A stretch of DNA of 11,100 nucleotides from assembly GCA_039029935.1 (NCBI GenBank), contig JBCCFC010000326.1, positions 1 to 11,100 of the forward strand, written 5' to 3'. Of this stretch, positions 1-6,459 are shown piece by piece. The notes beneath the pieces are model-generated. The model saw only the letters and a list, made by a program, of their open reading frames with translations, had not been told where the DNA came from and ran no database searches. This DNA comes from G039029935 sp039029935. Lineage in GTDB: Bacteria > Chloroflexota > Anaerolineae > Caldilineales > Caldilineaceae. The position numbers and the translations under genes were made by a program. Position 1 is the stretch's first letter. Each line of letters opens with the position of its first letter.

Positions 1-1896
1 CAGACCAACATGGAGTTGGAACAGCAAGCCAGTCGGCTAGAGGCACAACAGATCGACCTAGAAAATGCCAATCGTGATTTGGAAGACCGCACCCGTCAAT
101 TAGAGGACCAAAATCGCGAGGTTGAACACAAGAATCACGAGATTGAAATTGCACGGGCAGACTTGCAAGAACAGGCCGAGCAACTAGCCCTGACATCCAA
201 ATATAAATCCGAATTCCTCACCAATATGTCGCATGAGCTACGCACACCGCTTAACAGTATGTTGATCTTGGCGCAGCTATTGTCCGACAATAAGGCAGAG
301 AATCTATCGGAAAAACAGGTCGAATATGCGCAGACTATTCATGCGTCTGGCTCGGACTTGCTGGGGTTGATCAACGAAATTCTCGATCTGTCGAAGGTGG
401 AAGCAGGGGCCGCAACGGTGGAGTTGGGCAGAATCTCGCTGGATGATACTTGCAACATTATGGAACGCAATTTTCGCCAGCTCGCCAATGAACAGGCACT
501 TGATTTTCAGATTGAGCGGTCCGAGAGTCTGCCAACACAAGTTGTGACGGATGGCAAACGACTCAACCAAGTGCTGCGAAATCTGCTCTCCAACGCCTTT
601 AAATTCACCGAGACAGGCGGCATTGTATTGAAAATCGATCAGGCTCGTGGTGGATGGGCACGTGAACGCCAGACGCTGAATGAGGCCGATTATGTCATCG
701 CCTTCACCGTGACGGATAGCGGCATTGGCATCCCGGTGGACAAGCAACGGGTGATTTTTGAGACATTCCAGCAGGTGGATGGCACGATTAGCCGTAAGTA
801 TGGTGGCACGGGCTTAGGGCTGGCAATCAGCCGCGAAATTGCCCGTCTGCTCGGTGGTGATTTGATGCTGGCGCATAGCGAGTTGAATGTTGGTAGTACG
901 TTTGTGTTTTACCTGCCGCAAAACCATCATGACGCCCAAGCCGACATGTCAACGGGTGGCGTCGTCAGCACCCCAACCACAGCGCAAAATTACGCGCAGC
1001 GATTCTTGTCAACGACAGATGACGTTTCCCCGGCATCGACACCTATCCTCGTTGAACCGACCCAGCAAGTCTCGCGCTCGGTGACATCTGCACAGCTGCA
1101 AGGGCAAACAAAGACGCAGCCACGCGTTGTCTATGATGCAGGCCAGTTAGCCATGTCAGCCAGACAACCCAATCAGTACAGCCAGCCCGTCGAACAGGTC
1201 AATCCACCCAGCTATGCGAATTACACCAGCCACGCGGGACCCGCGATTGAGTTTAGTGAACAGGTTGATGATGACCGATTTATCATCCAGGCGAGCGATC
1301 CGGTGGCCCTAATTATAGAGGACGACGCCAATTTTGCGCGCGTGTTGCTCAGTTTGGCGCATGAGCGTGGGTTCAAGGGCATTGTCGCCCTTCAAGGGGA
1401 AACGGGGCTAGAACTGGCACAAACCTATCAGCCCGACGCCATCACACTGGATTTGAACCTGCCCGCCATGAATGGATGGGCCGTTTTAGACCAGCTCAAA
1501 AATGATATGCGCACACGACACATCCCCGTGCATATCATCACCGCAGATAGTCCAGGCTTACGCGGCTTTGAGCAGGGAGCCATTGGCGTTGTCGAGAAGC
1601 CTGTGACCTCGGATGATCTTCATGCCATGTTTGATCAACTGCTGGCCTTTAAACAGCGAACAAAATCGTTGCTGGTGATTGAGGATGACGAGGCACAACG
1701 TAACTCGATTGTTGATTTGGTCTCTGGTGATGATATTGAAACCGTGGCTGTTGCGACAGGCGAAGAAGCACTCAAGTCGGTGGCGGAGATAACGTTTGAC
1801 TGCATTGTGCTTGATCTATCGCTCCCCGATATAGATGGTGTTACGCTACTTGAAAAATTACAGGCAGCCGCAGGGCGCGACATTCCGGTCCGGTAA
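1..1896 (+). CDS. Hybrid histidine kinase (coiled coil-HisKA-HATPase-REC-broken REC), 5' partial and frameshifted at its 3' end
   Basis: The reading frame is open at base 1 (codons for Q-T-N precede the Met at 10), so the sensor N-terminus lies outside the window. Numbering from that Met: residues 1-60 are a Glu/Gln/Leu coiled coil with heptad pseudo-repeats. HisKA carries the phospho-acceptor H75 in NMSHELRTPLN. HATPase_c has N195 (LLSNAFKF), the G1 box DSGIGI (236-241) and the G2 box YGGTGLGL (264-271). Residues about 300-430 are a Gln/Ser/Thr/Pro-rich linker. REC1 has acidic residues at 437-439, phospho-acceptor D481, T511 and K530. REC2 starts at about 553 with D559/D560 and phospho-acceptor D602. 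The frame then ends within REC2, just after DIPV, because of a CCGGT tandem duplication (1885-1894). The expected continuation (IIYTGREL...) is in another frame and leads into the 1935-2468 piece. The product autophosphorylates on H75 and passes phosphate to its receiver domains. Kinase core and REC1 are intact; REC2 lacks its conserved Thr and Lys. Confidence in family is high; the signal sensed cannot be told. Confidence 0.9.
   Translation, partial: QTNMELEQQASRLEAQQIDLENANRDLEDRTRQLEDQNREVEHKNHEIEIARADLQEQAEQLALTSKYKSEFLTNMSHELRTPLNSMLILAQLLSDNKAENLSEKQVEYAQTIHASGSDLLGLINEILDLSKVEAGAATVELGRISLDDTCNIMERNFRQLANEQALDFQIERSESLPTQVVTDGKRLNQVLRNLLSNAFKFTETGGIVLKIDQARGGWARERQTLNEADYVIAFTVTDSGIGIPVDKQRVIFETFQQVDGTISRKYGGTGLGLAISREIARLLGGDLMLAHSELNVGSTFVFYLPQNHHDAQADMSTGGVVSTPTTAQNYAQRFLSTTDDVSPASTPILVEPTQQVSRSVTSAQLQGQTKTQPRVVYDAGQLAMSARQPNQYSQPVEQVNPPSYANYTSHAGPAIEFSEQVDDDRFIIQASDPVALIIEDDANFARVLLSLAHERGFKGIVALQGETGLELAQTYQPDAITLDLNLPAMNGWAVLDQLKNDMRTRHIPVHIITADSPGLRGFEQGAIGVVEKPVTSDDLHAMFDQLLAFKQRTKSLLVIEDDEAQRNSIVDLVSGDDIETVAVATGEEALKSVAEITFDCIVLDLSLPDIDGVTLLEKLQAAAGRDIPVR
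1885..1894 (+). repeat. Tandem duplication CCGGT x2 causing the kinase frameshift
   Basis: The sequence reads att-ccggt-ccggt-aattatc. With one copy removed the frame reads D-I-P-V-I-I-Y-T-G-R-E-L-S-Q-Q-E-E-M, the standard beta-4/alpha-4 stretch of this receiver subfamily, and joins the downstream piece without a gap. With both copies the frame reaches TAA at 1894-1896. This may be a real mutation, a slippage-prone switch or a sequencing error. Confidence 0.85.
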
Positions 1897-1926
1897 TTAT
1901 CTATACGGGTCGCGAGTTAAGCCAGC

Positions 1927-1932
1927 AGGAGG
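1927..1932 (+). promoter_or_regulatory. Shine-Dalgarno-like AGGAGG before the downstream kinase fragment
   Basis: AGGAGG lies 2 nt before the ATG at 1935 and encodes part of S-Q-Q-E-E in the unbroken gene. It is 31 bp past the premature stop, so reinitiation is conceivable. The 2-nt spacing is shorter than usual, which makes efficient use uncertain. It may be only a by-product of Gln/Glu codons. Confidence 0.3.
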
Positions 1933-1934
1933 AG

Positions 1935-2468
1935 ATGAGCCTGCGCAAAATGGCGCGGACAATTATCATCAAAGGGGTGCGCTCTCCAGAACGTCTGCTG
2001 GATGAGACAGCGTTGTTCTTGCACCGCGTCGAATCTGACCTGCCCGCTGCCAAGCGAGAGATGTTGCAAAAGGTTCAACACACAGCCCCTATGCTGAGTG
2101 ATAAAAAGGTGTTGATTGTGGATGATGATATGCGTAATCTGTTTGCCCTCACCAGTTTGCTCGAACAACAAGGCATGGAGGTGTACTATGCAGAGAACGG
2201 GCGCGAAGGCATTGAGCAATTACAGCAGGTTGATGACATTGACGTGGTGCTGATGGACATCATGATGCCAGAGATGGATGGGTATGAGGCCATGCGCACT
2301 ATTCGCCAAATGGAGCGGTTCCAGTCCTTGCCCATCATCGCACTGACGGCACGAGCGATGAAAGGGGACCGTGAGAAATGTATTGATGCCGGTGCATCGG
2401 ACTATATCAGCAAGCCAGTGGACAATGATCAGTTGATTTCGCTGCTCCGAGTTTGGCTCTATGAATAA
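1935..2468 (+). pseudogene. 3' fragment of the hybrid histidine kinase: rest of REC2 plus complete REC3
   Basis: This is the C-terminal part of the kinase that begins before base 1, displaced to another frame by the 5-bp duplication. Kinase-like coding can be followed back to 1890, upstream of the first ATG. Residues 1-33 finish REC2 and include the conserved Lys (K13 in TIIIKGVRSPERLLDETALF, a signature of this receiver type). A short helical linker follows, then a full receiver domain: acidic residues D63-D65 (VLIVDDD), phospho-acceptor D108 in VLMDIMMPEMDGYEAM, T138 and K160 (ISKPV). All catalytic residues of REC3 are present. If translated by reinitiation, it would give a soluble single-receiver protein uncoupled from its kinase. 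Otherwise it is dead coding sequence. The end overlaps the cheR start by 8 bp, so loss of its translation could also reduce CheR. Confidence that it belongs to the upstream gene is high. Confidence 0.85.
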
Positions 2469-3366
2469 GTATCTTTCACTCCAATCTCCCAACGCCCCCT
2501 TTTCATCTATAGATAATCATCGTCCATCATATACCATACAAAGAGGCAATGATGAACTTGAAGAAATCGAGTTTCGTTTATTATTGGAAGGGATTTTTGA
2601 CTATTATGGCTATGATTTTCGCGATTATGCCCAAGATACCCTAAAACGGCGCGTTTTGATGTTGATGCAACAAGCTGGCATTGAGACCATTTCAGGATTG
2701 CTATCAGCCCTGTTGCATCAACCAGCACTGTTTCAACGCTTTATTGAGCAGGTCTCAATCACCGTGTCGAGTCTCTATCGCGACCCGGCCATGTTTGCCA
2801 CCTTTCGCCAAGAGATTGCCCCCATTCTACACACCTACCCCTTTATTCGCATCTGGCACGCTGGTTGTGCGCAGGGGGAGGAGCTGTATGCAATGGCGAT
2901 CCTGCTCTATGAAACGGGGCTATATGACAAGTGCCGTATTTATGCAACCGACATTAACAACGATGCGCTGCATAAAGCCAAGCAGGGAATTTATCCAGCA
3001 AAAAAAGTAGCCCAGTACGCCGATAATTATCTACAGGCTGGTGGGATATCGTATCTATCGGACTATTACACCGAATGCTATGAGCATATCAGGTTTCAAC
3101 CTTGGTTACGCCAGAATATGGTTTTCTCCTATCACAACCTAGCAGCGGATCAATCCTTTAATGAGTTCAATGTGATTCTCTGTCGGAATGTCATGGTTTA
3201 CTTTAACCAGAAACTCCAAACCCAGGTCCATGAGTTGCTCTATAATAGTTTGGCGATGTTTGGGTTTCTTATTCTGGGGCATAACGAGAGTCTGATGTTG
3301 ACACCGGCTATTGATTACTACGAAACAATGAATCAACAAGAGCGAATCTATAGAAAAGTTCAATAA
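2461..3366 (+). CDS. cheR: CheR-type SAM-dependent protein-glutamate methyltransferase
   Basis: The 301-residue product has the CheR layout: an N-terminal helical domain (about 35-110, with FDYYGYDFRDYAQDTLKRR) and a C-terminal SAM-binding Rossmann domain. The SAM loop is AGCAQGEE (residues 134-141; usual form AGCSTGEE). DINNDAL is the acidic motif that contacts the SAM ribose. NVILCRNVMVYFN (237-249) matches the family's C-terminal active-site strand. CheR enzymes methylate glutamates of chemoreceptors; here the substrate is unknown, since no receptor, CheA, CheW or CheB is in the window. The ATG overlaps the kinase stop codon region by 8 bp and has no clear Shine-Dalgarno sequence, so translation is probably coupled to the gene before it. 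The first 30 residues are variable and the start could be wrong, but no better one is visible. The stop is 1 bp from the next gene. The likely role is a methylation input to the neighbouring phosphorelay; that is inference from context. Confidence 0.9.
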   Translation: MNKYLSLQSPNAPFSSIDNHRPSYTIQRGNDELEEIEFRLLLEGIFDYYGYDFRDYAQDTLKRRVLMLMQQAGIETISGLLSALLHQPALFQRFIEQVSITVSSLYRDPAMFATFRQEIAPILHTYPFIRIWHAGCAQGEELYAMAILLYETGLYDKCRIYATDINNDALHKAKQGIYPAKKVAQYADNYLQAGGISYLSDYYTECYEHIRFQPWLRQNMVFSYHNLAADQSFNEFNVILCRNVMVYFNQKLQTQVHELLYNSLAMFGFLILGHNESLMLTPAIDYYETMNQQERIYRKVQ

Positions 3367-3367
3367 G

Positions 3368-4615
3368 ATGCACATTATACACAAAACAAACATTTTACTT
3401 GTCGATGATCAGCCACAAAACCTGCTGGCATTGGAAGCTGCGCTTGATCTTCCCCACTCTCGCTTGGTCAAAGCGCAATCGGGCTATGAGGCCCTACGTT
3501 GTTTGCTCAAAGAGGATTTTGCACTGGTGCTGCTCGATGTGCGTATGCCAGAGTTAGACGGATTTGAAACAGCTCGCCTCATCCGCTCGCGCCCCAAAAC
3601 CAAGGACCTGCCCATCATTTTTGTGACGGCAGAAAGCCAAAACGCCGAGGATGTCATTCATGGGTATTCACTCAACGCGGTCGATTATGTGTTCAAACCC
3701 TTTGTGCGTGAAATTCTCCAGACAAAGGTCTCTGTATTTGTAGATCTCTATCGAAAAACAGAGCAGGTGCGGCAACAGGCACGGTTGTTGCAAAAGTCGG
3801 AAAAACATCTGGAGGCGTTGGTTGCGGAGCGTACCGTCAAGTTGGCAGCAGCCAATCAACAACTGCGCCAAGAAGTTGAAGAGCGTAAACGGGCCGAGGC
3901 AGTGCTGCAACAAAAAACCGAGCAGCTTGAACAGGCCAACAAAGATTTAGAGTCCTTTAGCTACTCAGTCTCACATGATCTGCGCGCCCCCTTGCGTGGG
4001 ATTAGCGGGTTCTCGCAGATCATTGCTCGCCGACATCGTGAGAGCCTGAACGAGGAAGGGCAGCATTATGTAGACAATGTGGTGGAGGCGACCAAACAGA
4101 TGGAGCGGCTGATTGATGATCTGCTATCTTATGCCAAGATGGGGCGTCAGTCGATGAGTGTGCAATCGCTTTCTGTCTATGAAGTGTTCCAAAAAATTGC
4201 ACAACAACTTCACCCTCGAATTGAAGAGGCGGGCGGACATCTTGAGTTCAACCCCAATATGCCTATTGTGGTCTGTAACCCAACCCTGCTCCATCAAATC
4301 TTTCTCAACCTGGTTGACAATGCCATCACCTATGCCAAGCCAGATGTACCACCGCAAGTCAAAGTTGAGTCCACAATCGAACCACACCACGTCACCATCA
4401 GTGTCAGCGATAACGGCATCGGGATTGCACCCGAGTTTCAAGAAAAGATATTTAACATTTTTCAACGGCTCCACTCGGATGAAAGCTATACGGGTACAGG
4501 GATTGGGTTAGCAACGGTCAAAAAAGCGGCAGAGTTGTTGGGGGGCAGTGTGTCGGTGGAGTCTACTGTGGGTGAGGGGAGCCGTTTTCATATCACGTTG
4601 CCAACCCCCTCCTAG
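3368..4615 (+). CDS. Response regulator-histidine kinase (REC-coiled coil-HisKA-HATPase)
   Basis: This is a soluble 415-residue protein with no membrane segment. The N-terminal receiver (about 8-122) has D13/D14, phospho-acceptor D57 (LLDVRMPELDG), T87 and K110 (VFKPF). A Glu/Gln-rich coiled coil covers about 130-190. HisKA has H203 in SYSVSHDLRAPLRGISGFS, the form typical of phytochrome-type kinases. HATPase_c has N318 (LVDNAITYA), the G1 box DNGIGIA (348-354) and the G2 box YTGTGIGL (374-381). All catalytic residues are in place. A REC-first kinase takes phosphate from an upstream kinase and uses it to control its own output, so it is a natural second stage after the hybrid kinase upstream. 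Its H203-type kinases often partner Rcp1-like regulators, which fits the gene at 4760. The start is 1 bp after the cheR stop with only a weak AG-rich leader, so coupling is likely. Order kinase-CheR-REC-kinase-REC suggests one transcription unit. Confidence 0.93.
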   Translation: MHIIHKTNILLVDDQPQNLLALEAALDLPHSRLVKAQSGYEALRCLLKEDFALVLLDVRMPELDGFETARLIRSRPKTKDLPIIFVTAESQNAEDVIHGYSLNAVDYVFKPFVREILQTKVSVFVDLYRKTEQVRQQARLLQKSEKHLEALVAERTVKLAAANQQLRQEVEERKRAEAVLQQKTEQLEQANKDLESFSYSVSHDLRAPLRGISGFSQIIARRHRESLNEEGQHYVDNVVEATKQMERLIDDLLSYAKMGRQSMSVQSLSVYEVFQKIAQQLHPRIEEAGGHLEFNPNMPIVVCNPTLLHQIFLNLVDNAITYAKPDVPPQVKVESTIEPHHVTISVSDNGIGIAPEFQEKIFNIFQRLHSDESYTGTGIGLATVKKAAELLGGSVSVESTVGEGSRFHITLPTPS

Positions 4616-4636
4616 CCTCCCCCAGTTTGGGGGAGG
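4616..4636 (+). terminator. Strong GC hairpin directly after the kinase stop codon
   Basis: CCTCCCCC (4616-4623) and GGGGGAGG (4629-4636) form a perfect 8-bp stem around an AGTTT loop, starting at the first base after the stop. No T-run follows, so it is not a classical intrinsic terminator. It may stabilise the upstream mRNA end or be part of the repeat element that fills this gap. Confidence 0.35.
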
Positions 4637-4746
4637 GACAAGCACCTGCGAGAGTCGAAACTGTCCTCTCCCAATCGCACAGAGAGTTAGGATGGCGTCG
4701 AAACTGTCCCCTCACCTAGCAGGGGAGGGTTAGGGAGGGGTCGGGT
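4616..4746. repeat. Repeat-rich intergenic element between the REC-kinase and the response regulator
   Basis: The 144-bp gap consists largely of short repeats. The 13-mer GTCGAAACTGTCC occurs at 4654-4666 and 4697-4709. Inverted pairs are CCTCCCCC/GGGGGAGG (4616-4636) and TCCCCT/AGGGGA (4707-4712 with 4721-4726). G- and C-rich blocks (GGGAGGG, CTCTCCC, GGGAGGGG) fill the ends. This is the look of dispersed, hairpin-forming intergenic repeats rather than of a gene or promoter. No ORF of family character is present. Whether it is repeated elsewhere in the genome cannot be seen here. Confidence 0.6.
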
Positions 4747-4759
4747 CAAGGAAAAAATC

Positions 4760-5206
4760 ATGTCACAATCAGCACACATTTTACTGGTCGAAGACAACCG
4801 TATGGACATCGAGTTGACACTTGATGCCTTCCGCGAAGCGCGCTTGGGCAACACGATTCATGTCGCCACAAATGGTCAAGAAGCATTGGATTATCTCTTT
4901 GGGACAGGGAAATATGCAGACCGCTCGCAATATCCCTTGCCAGACCTGATTTTGTTGGATTTGAAAATGCCTGGTATTGATGGTCATGAAGTCCTGCGGC
5001 GGATCAAAGTGGCCCCCGTACTAAAGCGCATTCCCGTCATCATTCTCTCTTCCTCCAAAGAAGAAGGGGATCGCGCGTTGGGGTATGACAGCGGTGCGAA
5101 TAGCTATCTGGTCAAACCTGTCTCATTCGATGGCTTTATTGATGTCGTGCGTCAAATCAGTGCCTATTGGATTACGCTCAATGTCCATCCGCCGGAGTAT
5201 GAATAG
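4760..5206 (+). CDS. Rcp1-like single-domain response regulator
   Basis: The 148-residue product is one receiver domain with no output domain. E11/D12 form the acidic pocket, D67 is the phospho-acceptor (LILLDLKMPGIDGHEVL), S97 replaces the usual Thr (IILSSSK, a normal variant) and K119 is the conserved Lys (YLVKPVSF). The insertion before the phospho-acceptor strand (LFGTGKYADRSQYPLPDL) and the C-terminal ISAYWITLN are signatures of the Rcp1 family, which pairs with phytochrome-like histidine kinases. It probably takes phosphate from H203 of the REC-kinase upstream. AAGGA at 4748-4752 lies 7 nt before the ATG and supports this start. It is separated from the kinase by a repeat-filled gap, so it may be transcribed with it or from its own promoter, and it is the last gene of the signalling cluster before a convergent gene. 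Family confidence is high; the partner is inferred. Confidence 0.93.
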   Translation: MSQSAHILLVEDNRMDIELTLDAFREARLGNTIHVATNGQEALDYLFGTGKYADRSQYPLPDLILLDLKMPGIDGHEVLRRIKVAPVLKRIPVIILSSSKEEGDRALGYDSGANSYLVKPVSFDGFIDVVRQISAYWITLNVHPPEYE

Positions 5207-5230
5207 GGTATATGGTTTGAGCAAACCCGT

Positions 5231-5340
5231 TAATCGGTATTCAGTAGGTCGGTCGTCGGTGGCCGGTCGTCGGTGGTCGGTGAGTCCGAGGCAGAAATCC
5301 GATTGACCGATTACTGACTCACCGATTTACTGAATACCGA
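5231..5340. terminator. Nested inverted-repeat element between convergent genes, possible bidirectional terminator
   Basis: Outer arms TCGGTATTCAGTA (5234-5246) and TACTGAATACCGA (5328-5340) are perfect complements over 13 bp. Inner arms TCGGTGAGTC (5277-5286) and GACTCACCGA (5316-5325) pair over 10 bp. A third pair, TAATCGGT (5231-5238) and ACCGATTA (5306-5313), offers an alternative fold. The left half also holds a 13-bp direct repeat CGGTCGTCGGTGG (5250-5262 and 5264-5276). The response regulator ends just to the left and the - strand dehydrogenase just to the right, so the place fits a shared transcription stop. There are no T-runs; a dispersed palindromic repeat is an equal possibility. 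Confidence 0.5.
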
Positions 5341-5352
5341 CTACTATCCACC

Positions 5353-6399
5353 TTATACCGAAGGAACAGCAACCCCAACTTCATTCGCCGTCTCTACAAT
5401 CCGCCCCCATGTGCTTTCTTCGATATCAATCCCCTCTTCTTCTTGGCGACGTTGGCGAATCGCTTCCAGTTCACCGGGTAGGTAGACTTGCTCCACGCCC
5501 GGCATCGTCCGAGACGAGCGCAGCCACTCCACCATCTTCTGGATTTCACCTTTATATTCATCAATATCAATAAAGCTGTCTACCTTGATCGCAAGAGCCA
5601 GGTAGCCACTTCCACCACGTGTCGGGGCTTCCGTGCTACACCCAGCCCATGAAAGCCCACCCGCAATGGCATCAATCATCACCGCCAAGCCATAGCCTTT
5701 GTGACCCAACAGCCCACCCAGCGGCAACATCGCCACATCCTGATTACCATAAAAACGTTGAGCGTCTGTGACTGGATTGCCATCGACATCAACCACCCAG
5801 TCATCAGGAATGGGTTCACCGCGTGCGGCCTGGATTGCCACCTTACCGCCAGCCACCATGCTTGTTGTGATGTCCAGCATGAGTGCAGGTCCTTCAAACG
5901 TTGGGACACTGATGGCAATGGGGTTGGGTGGCAGACGGCGTTCTGTGCCGCCAAACGGCGCGGCAAAACGACCTCCACCATTGAGCATGACGATGCCGAT
6001 ACAGTCTTCCGCCGCCGCCATGATGGGATACGCCCCTAGACGCCCGATATGGCTGGAACGATGGACAGCGACCGCCCCGATGGTGTGTTCCTTGGCAATG
6101 TTAACAGCCGTTTGCATGGTCTCATAGGTGTAGACAACGCCAAAGCTACGGTTGGCGTCGATAACCTGTGATACAGGCGTCTGGCGTACAATCGTCTGCC
6201 CACCGACAGGCTGAATGCCGCCACTGAGCAATGCCTTGGTATACCCCGGTACGTGCATGACGCCATGTGACGGATGCCCCATGAGATTGGATTCGACCAG
6301 ATGGTTGGCAGCAGTTTGCGCTTGTTCTTCGGGCAAGCCTGTTGCCGCAAAGATGGATGTTGTGAATTCGTTGAGTGTTGCGTGATGAATGATTGGCAT
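5353..6399 (-). CDS. LDH2/MDH2-family NAD(P)-dependent 2-hydroxyacid oxidoreductase
   Basis: The 348-residue product matches the malate/L-lactate/ureidoglycolate dehydrogenase family (PF02615), which is unrelated to classical LDH and MDH and oxidises 2-hydroxyacids with NAD(P)+ in the cytoplasm. Visible family marks are GHPSHGV (41-47; the His pairs with the substrate carboxylate or serves in catalysis), the SSHIGRLGAYP stretch (115-125; usually NS/SSHFG), APFGG followed by NPIAISVP (nucleotide site), MLDITTSMVAGGKV (174-187) and HKGYGLA (233-239). The length is normal and there is no signal peptide. The usual Arg-x-x-Asp/x before SHG is replaced by MGHP, so substrate specificity should not be guessed; malate, lactate, ureidoglycolate and sulfolactate enzymes all fall in this family. 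GGAG (complement at 6408-6411) lies 8 nt before the ATG. It lies 60 bp downstream of the DUF4058 gene on the same strand and may be co-transcribed with it. Confidence 0.92.
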   Translation of the reverse strand: MPIIHHATLNEFTTSIFAATGLPEEQAQTAANHLVESNLMGHPSHGVMHVPGYTKALLSGGIQPVGGQTIVRQTPVSQVIDANRSFGVVYTYETMQTAVNIAKEHTIGAVAVHRSSHIGRLGAYPIMAAAEDCIGIVMLNGGGRFAAPFGGTERRLPPNPIAISVPTFEGPALMLDITTSMVAGGKVAIQAARGEPIPDDWVVDVDGNPVTDAQRFYGNQDVAMLPLGGLLGHKGYGLAVMIDAIAGGLSWAGCSTEAPTRGGSGYLALAIKVDSFIDIDEYKGEIQKMVEWLRSSRTMPGVEQVYLPGELEAIRQRRQEEEGIDIEESTWGRIVETANEVGVAVPSV

Positions 6400-6421
6400 G
6401 GTATTTTCTCCAGTTGAATAA

Positions 6422-6450
6422 GTTGCAAAGTTGCAGGTTGCAGGTTGCAG
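6422..6450. repeat. Short tandem repeat of GTTGCA units, 7-8 bp period
   Basis: GTTGCA occurs at 6422, 6430, 6437 and 6444, with spacings of 8, 7 and 7, between the DUF4058 stop and the dehydrogenase start. Heptamer short tandem repeats of this kind are known in filamentous cyanobacteria and seem to turn up in other phyla. It would lie in the leader of the dehydrogenase mRNA if the two genes are co-transcribed. Confidence 0.6.
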
Positions 6451-6459
6451 AGTTATCGG

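Noticed and set aside
304..747. Long - strand reading frame opposite the kinase core
   Set aside because: It is antisense to conserved HisKA/HATPase coding, has no family motif and no ribosome binding site.
5250..5276. CRISPR-like direct repeats
   Set aside because: There are only two 13-bp copies separated by 1 bp, without spacers; they are part of the palindromic element.
5701..6127. + strand reading frames opposite the dehydrogenase
   Set aside because: They are antisense shadows of conserved LDH2-family coding and have no domain character.
5353..6399. Sulfolactate dehydrogenase assignment for the LDH2-family gene
   Set aside because: The family contains such enzymes and sulfatases are nearby, but sulfatases release sulfate rather than sulfonates and no sulfonate genes are present.
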